Shown: positions 5,828-13,658 of the stretch, piece after piece | Layout of the letters: each line of letters starts with the position of its first letter | How positions within the stretch are numbered: position 1 is the stretch's first letter | Source: Nocardioides sp. Root240 | GTDB lineage: Bacteria; Actinomycetota; Actinomycetes; Propionibacteriales; Nocardioidaceae | Reading direction: 5' to 3' | DNA: 42,168 nt | Assembly: GCF_001428825.1 (NCBI RefSeq) | Contig: NZ_LMIT01000002.1 | Location: 822,530 to 864,697 of the forward strand | Made by a program: the position numbers and the translations under genes | Notes under the pieces: generated by a model | What the model was told of the DNA's origin: nothing | What the model saw: the letters and a program-made list of their open reading frames with translations, nothing else | Databases searched by the model: none

Positions 5828-5955
5828 TGGCCGGGAATGACGTCGGCAACGGGCTCATGTCCTGCGGCGGCATGCTGATACTGCTTCCCGTCTTGCTTGT
5901 CGCGCTCGCCTGCTTCTTTGGTCTCGTCGTGGGGTTGATTCAGGCAGTGTTCTGA
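5827..5955 (+). CDS. Small membrane protein (42 aa)
   Basis: An ATG overlapping the upstream stop (TGATG) opens a 42-aa frame. After MAGNDVGNGLMSCGG it is almost wholly hydrophobic (LILLPVLLVALACFFGLVV), a single transmembrane helix. The exact stop-start overlap and the strong hairpin just downstream (5977-6008) support a real co-translated gene. It may partner the preceding membrane protein. No homologue recognised. Confidence 0.55.
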   Translation: MAGNDVGNGLMSCGGMLILLPVLLVALACFFGLVVGLIQAVF

Positions 5956-5976
5956 GCGCGCCCGCTTTCAGCGGAG

Positions 5977-6008
5977 GAGACCCCCGGCAGAGTTGTGCCG
6001 GGGGTCTC
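5977..6008 (+). terminator. 13-bp GC-rich terminator hairpin
   Basis: Bases 5977-5989 and 5996-6008 form a perfect 13-bp stem with a 6-nt loop, 21 bp after the small membrane protein gene. There is no T tract, which is common for actinobacterial terminators. Confidence 0.72.
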
Positions 6009-6102
6009 TGCCGTTCAGCGTAGAGCCCGTGAGCGCCTGTCAGGCCACGAGTGGCACCCGTGCCCGTCGAGACCCTGCCAGTGCCTCTGAGAGCCGCTGA
6101 GC

Positions 6103-6172
6103 GTGTCCAAGGCTGCCTGAGTTGGCGATAACCCCTGAACCTGCCGTGTGTCCTGTGTCCAAAGTGTGTCCA
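6103..6172. repeat. GTGTCCA heptamer cluster, right end (candidate integrase arm sites)
   Basis: Three direct GTGTCCA copies lie at 6103-6109, 6155-6161 and 6166-6172, with a near copy GTGTCCT at 6148-6154. They mirror the left-end cluster at 178-236. In an excised circle the two clusters would flank the attP core. Confidence 0.55.
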
Positions 6173-6192
6173 TTTAGGGCGCAGGAACGGCA

Positions 6193-6227
6193 AGAGCCAC
6201 TTTGAGAATGACTCTCAAAGTGGCTCT
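6193..6227 (-). terminator. 15-bp hairpin downstream of tRNA-Pro
   Basis: Bases 6193-6207 and 6213-6227 are perfectly complementary with a 5-nt loop, 18 bp beyond the 3' end of the minus-strand tRNA-Pro. It probably ends tRNA transcription and shields the element, and is itself within element DNA. No long T tract follows. Confidence 0.65.
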
Positions 6228-6245
6228 GACCTGCGTAAACATCGG

Positions 6246-6319
6246 TCGGGCTGACAGGATTTGAACCTGCGACCCCCTGACCCCCAGTCAGGTGCGCTAC
6301 CAAGCTGCGCTACAGCCCG
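6246..6319 (-). tRNA. tRNA-Pro (GGG anticodon)
   Basis: The minus strand folds as a complete tRNA. The acceptor stem is CGGGCTG/CAGCCCG, the D stem GCGC/GCGC, and the anticodon stem CCTGA/TCAGG around the loop CTGGGGG (anticodon GGG). The T-arm is GCAGG/CCTGT with loop TTCAAAT, and the discriminator base is A. No CCA is encoded. It serves as the element's attachment site and is reconstituted intact. Confidence 0.95.
6264..6287. repeat. Right attachment repeat (attR core) inside tRNA-Pro
   Basis: This is the second copy of the 24-bp core. It spans the 3' side of the anticodon loop, the 3' anticodon stem, the variable loop and the start of the T-arm of the minus-strand tRNA-Pro. Insertion here leaves the tRNA functional, because the element supplies the identical 3' portion. 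Confidence 0.88.
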
Positions 6320-6420
6320 AACACTCCGCCCGGGATCGCCAGTCGGAGCGGTCGGAACCTTACCGCAGCAGTGCCGTTGCCCCCGAATCGCCCTCTCCGC
6401 GCGTCGTGTCGCGACCGGAC

Positions 6421-9400
6421 TCACCGGAAGTCGCGCGAGGACTGGCGGGCCTGGAGCGCGGCGCCGGTGCCCGGGAGGACCGTGTCGAGGGACTCGATCC
6501 GGTCGGCCACCAGGTTGGTCACCCCGTCCTCGCGCTCGAGGAGGCCGCGGATCACGACGGCGACCTTGTTGCGCGCGGCCTGGCGGTGGGCCTTCATCAC
6601 GCCCGGCGAGCAGACGACGTTGAGCATGCCGGTCTCGTCCTCGAGGTTGAGGAAGGTGATGCCGCTGGCGGTGCCGGGGCGCTGGCGGTGAGTGATCAGG
6701 CCGGCGACGTGGACCCGGCGGCCGGCCTCGGCGGTGCTCAGGTCGCCCACCGCCCGGATGCCGGCGGCGGCCAGCTGGTCGCGGAAGTGCTCGACCGGGT
6801 GGACGTCGGTGGAGATCCGGGTGGCCCACAGGTCGGCGAGGGTGACCTCCATCGGACTCATGCCGGGCAGCACGGGCGGGGCCGGGGCGGGGGTGCTGCC
6901 GGGGAGCTGGCCGTCGTGCTCGGCGTACCCGGCCATCCAGATCGCCTGCCGCCGGTCCAGCCCGAGCGAGTCGAAGGCGCCCGCCGTGGCCAGCGACTCC
7001 AGCTGGGTGGAGGTGAGCCCGACGCGGCGGGAGAGGTCCGGGAGGTCGGGGTACGGCGCCACGGCGCGCTCCGCCACGATCCGCTCGGCCACGTCCTTGC
7101 CGATGCCCTTGACCGCGTCGAGGCCCAGGCGCACGGCCAGCGCGTCGTCGTACCGGTGCCGGTCCCTGCCGTACGGCGGACACGGCTCGAGCCCCGCCTG
7201 CACCCCCGAGCGCGCGAGGTCCGGCGGGAGCACCGTCACGCCGTGGCGGCGGGCGTCAGCGACCAGCGACTGCGGGGAGTAGAAGCCCATCGGCTGGTTG
7301 CGGAGCAGGCCGGCGAGGAAGGCGGCCGGGTAGCGCAGCTTGAACCACGAGGAGGCGTAGACCAGCAGCGCGAAGCTGAGCGCGTGCGACTCGGCGAAGC
7401 CGAAGCCGGCGAAGGAGAGGATCTTGACGTAGATCGCGTCCGCCCGGTCACCGGTGATCCCCTTCTCCTCCATGCCCTCGTAGAGCTTGTCCTTGACCTT
7501 CTCGATCCGCTCGATCCCGCGCTTGGAGCCCATCGCCCGGCGCAGCAGGTCGGCGTCGTCGTGGCTGCAGTCGCCGAGCGCGACGGCCATCTGCATCAGC
7601 TGTTCCTGGAAGAGCGGGACGCCGAGGGTGCGGCCCAGGATCGGGACGAGGGACGGGTGGTCGTAGGTCACCGCCTCACGGCCGGTGGCACGGCGGATGT
7701 AGGGGTGGACCGCACCGCCCTGGATCGGGCCGGGACGGATCAGTGCGATCTCGATGGCGAGGTCGTAGAAGGAGCGCGGCTTGAGCCGCGGGAGGGTGCC
7801 GATCTGGGCTCTCGACTCGACCTGGAAGACACCGATGGAGTCCGCGCGGCAGAGCATGTCGTAGACCTCTGGCTCCTCCTTCGGGATGCTCTCGAGGGTC
7901 CAGCGCCTGCCGGTGTGCTCGTCGATCAGCTGCATCATGTGGTCGAGCGCGCCAAGCATGCCGAGGCCGAGCAGGTCGAACTTCACCAACCCCATCGACT
8001 CGCAGCCGTCCTTGTCCCACTGCAGGACCGTGCGGTTGTCCATCCGCGCCTTCTCGATCGGGCAGACCTCCCCGATCGGGCGCTCGGTGAGCACCATCCC
8101 GCCGGAGTGGATGCCGAGGTGGCGGGGCGCGCCCATCAGCTCCTCGGCGAGCGCGACCACCTGCGGCGGGATGCCCTGGTCGGCCTCCACCGCGCTCCCC
8201 CAGCCGTCGATGGACTTCGACCACGCGTCCTGCTGACCGGGCGAGAACCCGAGCGCCTTGGCCGCGTCGCGCACCGCCATCCGCGGGCGGTAGCTGACCA
8301 CGTTGCAGACCTGGGCCGCGTTGCGCCGGCCGTAGGTGTCGTAGACCCACTGGATGACCTCCTCGCGGCGGTCGGAGTCGAAGTCGACGTCGATGTCCGG
8401 CTCCTCCTCGCGGTGCTGGGAGATGAACCGCTCGAAGGGCAGGTTGAAGTAGACCGAGTCGATCGCGGTGATGCCGAGGGCGTAGCAGACCGCCGAGCTC
8501 GCCGCCGATCCCCGGCCCTGGCAGAGGATTCCCCGGTCCCGGGCGAAGGCGACGATGTCGTGGACGATGACGAAGTAGCCGGCGAAGTCCTTCTCCAGGA
8601 TCACCCTCATCTCGTTCTCGATCCGCTCGCGCGCCTTCGCCGCGTGGGCCTCGTGGGCGTAGCGCTTCGCAAAACCCCGCTCCACCAGGTCGCGCAGGTG
8701 CTCGCCGGGCGTCAGGCCCTCGGGGATCCCCTGCTTCGGGAGCTGCGGCGAGGCCTTGCGCAGGTCGAAGGCCAGCTCGTCCGCGAGGACGGCGGAGCGT
8801 CCCACCACCTCCGGCCGGCGACCGAAGAGCCGGAGCATCTCCTCCCCGCTGCGCAGGTGCGCACCACCGGACAGGTCGAGCCAGCCCTCCAGCTCAGCGA
8901 TGCTGCGCCGCGCCCGGATCGCGGCCATCGCCGCCGCCAGCCGCCGCCCCTCCGGGGTCGCGTGGTGGACGTTGCCCGTCGCCACCACCGGGAGCCGGCG
9001 GTCGTCGGCGACGCGGGCGAGCAGCTCGTTGGTCTCGTCGGCACCCGGCTGGCTGCTCGCGATCACCTCCACGACCACGTTCTCGCGCCCGAACCGGTCC
9101 ACCAGCAGGTCGACCTGCTCCCCCGCCGCCCGCGGGCCGTGGGCGGCCAGCGCCTGCCGCACCGCGCCCTTGCGGCAGCCGGTGAGCACCAGCCAGTGCC
9201 CGCGACCGCGCTCGGCGAGCTCGTCGAGGTCGTGGGCCGGACTGCCCTTCTCGGGCGCGCGGAGCCCCGCCTCGGTGATCGCCCCCGAGAGCCGGTGGTA
9301 GCCCTCGACCCCACGCGCCAGGACCAGCAGGTGGCTGCCCTCGGGGTCGGGGACGCCGTTCTGGGTGCGGGTCAGGTCGAGGGAGAGCTCGGCGCCGTAC

Positions 9401-9726
9401 ACGGTGGGGAGGTCGTAGTCTCGACCCGCCTCGGCGAACAGCGGCGCCCCCGCGAACCCGTCGTGGTCGGTCAGCGCGAGCCCGGTCAGGCCGAGCCGGG
9501 TGGCCTCCTTGACCAGCTCGCCCGGACTGCTCGCACCGTCGAGGAAGCTGAAGTGGGTGTGGCAGTGCAGCTCGGCGTACGGCGGCGCGCCGTCGGGACG
9601 GACGACCTGCTCGGGCTCCGCGCGCGGCCGCTTGCGACGCGAGACCGGCGCCTCCATGTCGGGCGCGCGGCCCGAGAGGCGTCGCTCCAGCTCCCGCCAC
9701 GGGACGGGCGGGTTGTTCCATCCCAT
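6421..9726 (-). CDS. dnaE2: Error-prone DNA polymerase DnaE2 (ImuC)
   Basis: This 1101-aa C-family polymerase performs SOS translesion synthesis with ImuA' and ImuB. The N-terminal PHP domain begins near residue 50 (ELHCHTHFSFLDGASSPGE). The polymerase core shows GRGSAASSAVCY and the catalytic aspartates in PDIDVDFDSDRR. A helix-hairpin-helix region (LDAVKGIGKDVAERI) and a C-terminal OB fold (VHVAGLITHRQRP) follow. The length fits DnaE2 (about 1080 aa) rather than the longer replicative DnaE1, and the replisome-binding tail is missing. A perfect LexA box lies 13 bp upstream, and a -10-like TAGCAT ends 6 nt before the ATG, suggesting a leaderless SOS transcript. tRNA-Pro follows on the same strand. 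Confidence 0.96.
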   Translation of the reverse strand: MGWNNPPVPWRELERRLSGRAPDMEAPVSRRKRPRAEPEQVVRPDGAPPYAELHCHTHFSFLDGASSPGELVKEATRLGLTGLALTDHDGFAGAPLFAEAGRDYDLPTVYGAELSLDLTRTQNGVPDPEGSHLLVLARGVEGYHRLSGAITEAGLRAPEKGSPAHDLDELAERGRGHWLVLTGCRKGAVRQALAAHGPRAAGEQVDLLVDRFGRENVVVEVIASSQPGADETNELLARVADDRRLPVVATGNVHHATPEGRRLAAAMAAIRARRSIAELEGWLDLSGGAHLRSGEEMLRLFGRRPEVVGRSAVLADELAFDLRKASPQLPKQGIPEGLTPGEHLRDLVERGFAKRYAHEAHAAKARERIENEMRVILEKDFAGYFVIVHDIVAFARDRGILCQGRGSAASSAVCYALGITAIDSVYFNLPFERFISQHREEEPDIDVDFDSDRREEVIQWVYDTYGRRNAAQVCNVVSYRPRMAVRDAAKALGFSPGQQDAWSKSIDGWGSAVEADQGIPPQVVALAEELMGAPRHLGIHSGGMVLTERPIGEVCPIEKARMDNRTVLQWDKDGCESMGLVKFDLLGLGMLGALDHMMQLIDEHTGRRWTLESIPKEEPEVYDMLCRADSIGVFQVESRAQIGTLPRLKPRSFYDLAIEIALIRPGPIQGGAVHPYIRRATGREAVTYDHPSLVPILGRTLGVPLFQEQLMQMAVALGDCSHDDADLLRRAMGSKRGIERIEKVKDKLYEGMEEKGITGDRADAIYVKILSFAGFGFAESHALSFALLVYASSWFKLRYPAAFLAGLLRNQPMGFYSPQSLVADARRHGVTVLPPDLARSGVQAGLEPCPPYGRDRHRYDDALAVRLGLDAVKGIGKDVAERIVAERAVAPYPDLPDLSRRVGLTSTQLESLATAGAFDSLGLDRRQAIWMAGYAEHDGQLPGSTPAPAPPVLPGMSPMEVTLADLWATRISTDVHPVEHFRDQLAAAGIRAVGDLSTAEAGRRVHVAGLITHRQRPGTASGITFLNLEDETGMLNVVCSPGVMKAHRQAARNKVAVVIRGLLEREDGVTNLVADRIESLDTVLPGTGAALQARQSSRDFR

Positions 9727-9739
9727 CCCGGAATGCTAG

Positions 9740-9755
9740 TCGAACACCTGTTCGA
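9740..9755 (-). promoter_or_regulatory. LexA (SOS) box of dnaE2
   Basis: TCGAACACCTGTTCGA matches the actinobacterial consensus TCGAAC-N4-GTTCGA perfectly. It lies between the PIG-L gene stop (9764) and the dnaE2 start (9726). The promoter -10 (TAGCAT on the minus strand) sits immediately after it, so LexA binding would block RNA polymerase. Confidence 0.95.
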
Positions 9756-9763
9756 GCAAAAGA

Positions 9764-10558
9764 TCAGTCGAGGCCCTCGAACAGGTCGGCCAGCAACGGC
9801 GCCCCGGGCTCCCGCTCAGGCCACACGACGACATAGGACTCGCGCCGGACCCGGCGCGCCCACTGCTCGGTGTCGGTCGGGTCGTCGGACATGACGTGGT
9901 GCTGGCTCCGGTGCTGCTGCAGCCCTGCGACCACGCGGTGGGCGACCGAGCCGCAGTCGACGACGACCCCGATCTCCTCGTCCGGGACACCGCGCATGTG
10001 GTAGGTCTGCGTCGGGTCGAAGGTGGGCAGCCCCATCTCCGCGCGCTGGGCGTTCCAGCGCTCGAACACCGACTGCGGTACGGCGCCGTGCACCAGCCGC
10101 TGGAAGCCCCGGCGCCCCGGCGCACGGAGCCGCCGGAAGGCCTCGTCGGTCGCCGCACCGATCGTGATGTGGTCGGGGTGGCCGAAGATGCCGTCCGGGC
10201 CGAAGGTCACCACGACCGCCGGGTCCTCCTCGTCCAGGATCGGCAGCACGGCGTCGACGACGTCCTCGAACCGTAGGTCCGCCAGCCCGCCGTCGGGCAG
10301 GCCCAGCCACTCGTGGCGGTCCGGGACGCGACCCACGGCCCGCCACGCGGCCTCGTCCTCGGCCTGACGCATCGCGGGCAGGTCCTCCCGCGTCCACGAG
10401 GCGCCCGCCGGGATGTCGGCCAGCTCGCCGTGGGTGGCGAGCACGAGCACGAACCGGAAGTCGGCCTCGTCGGCATGCAGTGCGACCGTGCCCGCGATGC
10501 CGTACGCATCGTCGTCCGGGTGTGCCATCACGCACGCCAACGTCCGGTTGCGGGCCAT
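9764..10558 (-). CDS. PIG-L (LmbE) family deacetylase
   Basis: This 264-aa protein has the zinc-binding signatures of the GlcNAc-deacetylase superfamily: AHPDDDA at 12-18 and GHPDH at 126-130. Members remove N-acetyl groups from sugars or sugar conjugates, for example MshB in mycothiol synthesis and Mca in mycothiol conjugate turnover. The length and the longer C-terminal region make an MshB/Mca-like role possible, but the exact substrate cannot be read here. The open frame extends to 10615, but the ATG at 10558 gives the canonical start MARNRTLACVMAHPDDDA. It is transcribed towards dnaE2, whose SOS box begins 8 bp after its stop, and divergently from the 44-aa gene. Confidence 0.85.
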   Translation of the reverse strand: MARNRTLACVMAHPDDDAYGIAGTVALHADEADFRFVLVLATHGELADIPAGASWTREDLPAMRQAEDEAAWRAVGRVPDRHEWLGLPDGGLADLRFEDVVDAVLPILDEEDPAVVVTFGPDGIFGHPDHITIGAATDEAFRRLRAPGRRGFQRLVHGAVPQSVFERWNAQRAEMGLPTFDPTQTYHMRGVPDEEIGVVVDCGSVAHRVVAGLQQHRSQHHVMSDDPTDTEQWARRVRRESYVVVWPEREPGAPLLADLFEGLD

Positions 10559-10656
10559 GCCCCAGTATCGCCGCACCGCGATGGCACCGCCACACACCGA
10601 CAGGCGTAGTGTCATGAGCCGGAGCCATTCAGGCTTCCTCTCAGAGAGATCCCGTC

Positions 10657-10791
10657 ATGAGCGACAAGTCGCCTCGTCAGAGCATGTCCAAGAAGACCGG
10701 GAAGTCCATCAAGGAGAAGCGCGCCGACAAGCGCGCCAAGGAGACCGGCGAGACCTTCTCCGACAAGATCCACCCGGACCGCAAGAAGTGA
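10657..10791 (+). CDS. Small basic protein (44 aa)
   Basis: This short frame encodes a Lys/Arg-rich peptide (MSDKSPRQSMSKKTGKSIKE, then a K/R/D/E-rich tail ending HPDRKK). AGAGAG lies about 9 nt upstream of the ATG. The stop overlaps the GTG of the next gene in GTGA, a typical coupled arrangement that supports its reality. Such peptides are widespread as uncharacterised actinobacterial proteins; nucleic-acid or ribosome binding is suggested only by charge. Confidence 0.72.
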   Translation: MSDKSPRQSMSKKTGKSIKEKRADKRAKETGETFSDKIHPDRKK

Positions 10792-11930
10792 CCCTCTCGA
10801 GCCTGGGCGTCATCGGGTCGTCAGCCAAGGAGAACGAGCACCGGCTGCCCATCCACCCCGACCACCTCGCGCACGTCGACGCCGACATCCGGGCGCGGAT
10901 CACGCTCGAGCACGGGTACGGCGCCCGGTTCGGCGTCGACGACGCCTCCTTGCGCCCCCACGTCGCCGGCTTCGCCTCGCGCGAGCAGCTGCTCGCCGAC
11001 TCCGACGTGGTGCTGCTGCCCAAGCCGCAGCTCTCCGACGTCGCCGCGATGGGCTCCGGACAGGTGCTGTGGGGCTGGCCGCACTGCGTCCAGGATGCCG
11101 AGCTCACCCAGGTCGCGATCGACCAGCGACTGACCCTGATCGCCTTCGAGGCGATGAACCACTGGACGCACGACGGCGGCGTGGGACTGCACGTGTTCCA
11201 CCGCAACAACGAGCTGGCCGGGTACTGCTCGGTGCTCCACGCCCTCCAGCTGGCCGGCCTGACCGGAGACTACGGTCGCCGCCTGAGCGCGGTGGTGATC
11301 GGTTTCGGCGCGACCGCTCGCGGAGCCGTCACCGCCCTCAACGCCCACGGGGTGCACGAGGTCGCGGTGCTGACCAACCGCGGCGTGGCAGCCGTGGGAT
11401 CGCCGATCCACTCGGTGCGGATCCGCCAGTTCGAGCACGACGCCGACCCCGGCAAGCCGAGCCACGTGATCACCGAGCGCGGACGCGAGCCCCTCCCGGC
11501 CTACCTCGCCGAGAACGACATCGTCGTCAACTGCACCCTGCAGGACACCGCCCAGCCGCTGATCTACCTGGCCGACGACGACCTGACCGCCTTCCGCCCG
11601 GGGAGCCTCATCGTGGACGTGTCGTGCGACCTGGGCATGGGCTTCACCTTCGCCCGGCCGACCGGCTTCGACGACCCGACCTTCCTGGTCGGCGACAACG
11701 TCCTCTACTACGGCGTCGACCACTCGCCGTCGTACCTGTGGAACTCCGCGACGTGGGACAACAGCAGCGCCCTCCTCCCGTTCGTGCGCCGGGTCCTCGA
11801 GGGCGGCCCCTCCTGGGACGCTGACGAGACCTTGAGCCGCGCGATCGAGATCCGCGACGGGCGTGTGGTCAACCCCGCGATCCTGGCGTTCCAGGGCCGC
11901 GAGCCCGAGCCGCCGTACCGGGTCGCCTGA
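10788..11930 (+). CDS. N5-(carboxyethyl)ornithine synthase / alanine dehydrogenase-like oxidoreductase
   Basis: This 380-aa protein belongs to the alanine dehydrogenase/transhydrogenase superfamily. The N-terminus GVIGSSAKENEHRLPIHP has the family Arg-Leu-Pro lining the substrate pocket. A Rossmann NAD(P)-binding core begins near residue 170 (SAVVIGFGATARGAV). The C-terminal part IVDVSCDLGMGF followed by YYGVDHSPSYLW resembles N5-(1-carboxyethyl)ornithine synthase, which reductively condenses pyruvate with ornithine, more than true Ald; the window has a separate Ald at 31517. The GTG start overlaps the preceding 44-aa gene stop by 4 nt. The precise substrate is uncertain. Confidence 0.75.
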   Translation: MTLSSLGVIGSSAKENEHRLPIHPDHLAHVDADIRARITLEHGYGARFGVDDASLRPHVAGFASREQLLADSDVVLLPKPQLSDVAAMGSGQVLWGWPHCVQDAELTQVAIDQRLTLIAFEAMNHWTHDGGVGLHVFHRNNELAGYCSVLHALQLAGLTGDYGRRLSAVVIGFGATARGAVTALNAHGVHEVAVLTNRGVAAVGSPIHSVRIRQFEHDADPGKPSHVITERGREPLPAYLAENDIVVNCTLQDTAQPLIYLADDDLTAFRPGSLIVDVSCDLGMGFTFARPTGFDDPTFLVGDNVLYYGVDHSPSYLWNSATWDNSSALLPFVRRVLEGGPSWDADETLSRAIEIRDGRVVNPAILAFQGREPEPPYRVA

Positions 11931-11939
11931 GCCCAGGGG

Positions 11940-11965
11940 CCGGCCGTCCCACGTCCGACGGCCGG
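11940..11965 (+). terminator. Terminator hairpin between the CEOS-like gene and serA-like gene
   Basis: CCGGCCGTC at 11940-11948 pairs perfectly with GACGGCCGG at 11957-11965 around an 8-nt loop, 10 bp after the stop of the upstream gene. No T tract follows. Confidence 0.7.
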
Positions 11966-12002
11966 TGCACGAGGGCGCGACGGTGCGCCGTACCGTTGTC
12001 CC

Positions 12003-13196
12003 GTGAAGGCTTTGCTCCTCGAGAACATCCACCCGGCCGCTGTCGAGTACCTGGAGGGCCGCGGGTACGACGTGGACCTCCGTGCGGGCTCGCTGTCCGA
12101 GGAGGAGTTGCTCGCCGAGCTGCCCGGCGTCCAGCTGCTCGGCATCCGCTCCAACACCACCGTCACGGCCCGCGCGCTCGACGCCGCCCCCGACCTGCTG
12201 GCCGTCGGCTGCTTCTGCATCGGCACCAACCAGGTCGACCTGGCCGCGGCGGCCGAGCGCGGCATCGGTGTCTTCAACGCGCCGTACTCCAACACGCGCA
12301 GCGTCGTCGAGCTCGTGATCGCCGAGATCATCTCGCTCGCCCGCCGCCTGCCGGAGAAGACCGAGCGGATGCACGAGGGCGTCTGGGACAAGTCGGCCAA
12401 GGGCAGCCACGAGGTCCGCGGCCGCACCCTCGGCATCGTCGGCTACGGCAACATCGGCACCCAGCTCTCGACCGTCGCCGAGGCGCTCGGCATGAAGGTC
12501 GTCTTCTACGACGCCGCCGACCGCCCTGCGCACGGCACCGCCCGCCGCGTCCGCACGCTCGGCGAGCTGCTCGCCGAGGCCGACGTGGTCAGCCTCCACG
12601 TCGACGGACGCCCCGGCAACGCCGGCTTCTTCGGTGCCGCGGAGTTCGCGCAGATGAAGCGACGGGCGATGTTCATCAACGCCTCGCGCGGCATGGTCGT
12701 CGACTACGACGCCCTGCGGGAGAACCTGCTCTCGGGGCACATCGCGGGCGCTGCGGTCGACGTGTTCCCGGCCGAGCCGAAGGCCCAGGGCGACCCCTTC
12801 ACGTCCGTCCTGCGCGGGCTCGACAACGTCATCCTCACCCCGCACATCGGCGGCTCGACGCAGGAGGCGCAGGAGGAGATCGGCGGATTCGTCGCCGAGA
12901 AGCTCGCCCGCTTCGCGCTGGAGGGCAGCACCGCGCTGTCGGTGAACCTGCCCGACGTGCTCCCCGGGCCGTACACGCCCGGCCACCGGATCGGCTTCCT
13001 GCACCACAACGTGCCCGGCGTTCTCGCCAGCCTGAACGCCGCCTTCTCCGACGCCGGCGACAACGTCGTCGGCCAGCACCTGTCGACCCGAGGCAGCCTC
13101 GGCTACGTCGTCACGGACGCGGCCGAGCCGCTGTCGGAGCAGGCCATGCAGACCCTGCGCGCCTCCGAGCACTGCGTCTGGGTCCGCACCTGGTAG
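12003..13196 (+). CDS. serA: D-3-phosphoglycerate dehydrogenase-like protein with ACT-like tail
   Basis: This 397-aa D-2-hydroxyacid dehydrogenase has the NAD-binding GIVGYGNIGTQ (about 139-149). The catalytic Arg is in NASRG, the Glu in DVFPAEP, and the His in LTPHIGGSTQEAQ. The first step of serine synthesis, oxidation of 3-phosphoglycerate, is the likely reaction. The length and C-terminal ACT-like regulatory segment (about 325-397, with NVPGVLASLNAAFSDAG) resemble the E. coli SerA type rather than the roughly 530-aa mycobacterial type with an intervening domain. A second SerA elsewhere is possible. The GTG start at 12003 has no obvious ribosome-binding site, so the message may be leaderless. 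Confidence 0.85.
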   Translation: MKALLLENIHPAAVEYLEGRGYDVDLRAGSLSEEELLAELPGVQLLGIRSNTTVTARALDAAPDLLAVGCFCIGTNQVDLAAAAERGIGVFNAPYSNTRSVVELVIAEIISLARRLPEKTERMHEGVWDKSAKGSHEVRGRTLGIVGYGNIGTQLSTVAEALGMKVVFYDAADRPAHGTARRVRTLGELLAEADVVSLHVDGRPGNAGFFGAAEFAQMKRRAMFINASRGMVVDYDALRENLLSGHIAGAAVDVFPAEPKAQGDPFTSVLRGLDNVILTPHIGGSTQEAQEEIGGFVAEKLARFALEGSTALSVNLPDVLPGPYTPGHRIGFLHHNVPGVLASLNAAFSDAGDNVVGQHLSTRGSLGYVVTDAAEPLSEQAMQTLRASEHCVWVRTW

Positions 13197-13221
13197 CACC
13201 CTCGGCCGAGCGCCCTCCCGG

Positions 13222-13581
13222 TCAGCCGTCGAGGCCGGCCGTGCGGTCGAGCTCCTGCAGGAGGTCGTAGGCCGCCCGCTCGACCGCCTTGTGGCGCCAC
13301 TCGGCCGCGCGGTAGACGCAGGCGATCAGGCCCGAGCGGTGCACGCGACGGTAGTCGCCGTAGACGAACGCGTACCGGGCCTTCGTCTCGTCGTTCGCGC
13401 CCTGGGTCAGGCCGAGGTGCCACGCCGCGTAGGCCGCCCAGCCGTGGCGCTCGAGGAGCTGGTTGCCGGCCTCGGCGTCGGGCTGGACCTCGCCCCAGTC
13501 GCTGTCGAGCACGTACTGATGGGCCGCGATCAGCTCGCGCGCCCTCGTCACCGCGTCGGGGTTGACCTCGTAACGGGCCAT
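13222..13581 (-). CDS. Conserved hypothetical protein (119 aa)
   Basis: A cytosolic-looking, aromatic-rich helical protein starting MARYEVNPDAVTRARELIAA. It contains WGEVQPDAEAGN, HGWAAYAAWHLG and YAFVYGDYRRVHRSGL, conserved-looking Trp/His/Tyr-rich blocks familiar from uncharacterised actinobacterial proteins. No signal peptide, membrane segment or catalytic motif is recognised. The ATG at 13581 is chosen over a much longer open frame that runs antisense through the ATPase gene. It converges with the serA-like gene, 25 bp away. Confidence 0.75.
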   Translation of the reverse strand: MARYEVNPDAVTRARELIAAHQYVLDSDWGEVQPDAEAGNQLLERHGWAAYAAWHLGLTQGANDETKARYAFVYGDYRRVHRSGLIACVYRAAEWRHKAVERAAYDLLQELDRTAGLDG

Positions 13582-13658
13582 GCGCTCCAGCCTGTCACGC
13601 CGCCCGGGCCGGCACCAGGCGTTCGACTGGCCGGGCCCGGACCGGGTAACGACCACCC

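Larger units (their letters stand above)
1..6287. mobile_element. Integrative element in tRNA-Pro, about 6.3 kb
   Basis: The first 24 bases of the window recur exactly at 6264-6287, inside an intact tRNA-Pro on the minus strand, so the two copies are attachment-site repeats flanking inserted DNA. The intact tRNA is on the right: its 5' half is chromosomal and its 3' half came with the element. The left copy is the displaced original 3' part and continues beyond the window. Between the repeats are a tyrosine integrase next to the left end, a hairpin-rich noncoding tract, two small ORFs, a DUF6414-like gene, a serine recombinase, an XRE regulator and two membrane-protein genes. Composition is clearly more AT-rich than the flanking chromosome. 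No replication, conjugation, packaging or capsid gene is visible, so it may be a satellite or a mobilisable cargo island. Confidence 0.88.

Noticed and set aside
6292..9894. Very long plus-strand open frame opposite dnaE2
   Set aside because: It is the antisense reflection of a high-GC coding gene, rich in Val/Arg/Asp runs without any family motif. dnaE2 on the other strand is unambiguous.
10821..13199. Long minus-strand open frame opposite the CEOS-like and serA-like genes
   Set aside because: Translation is compositionally biased with no motif, while both plus-strand genes are well supported.
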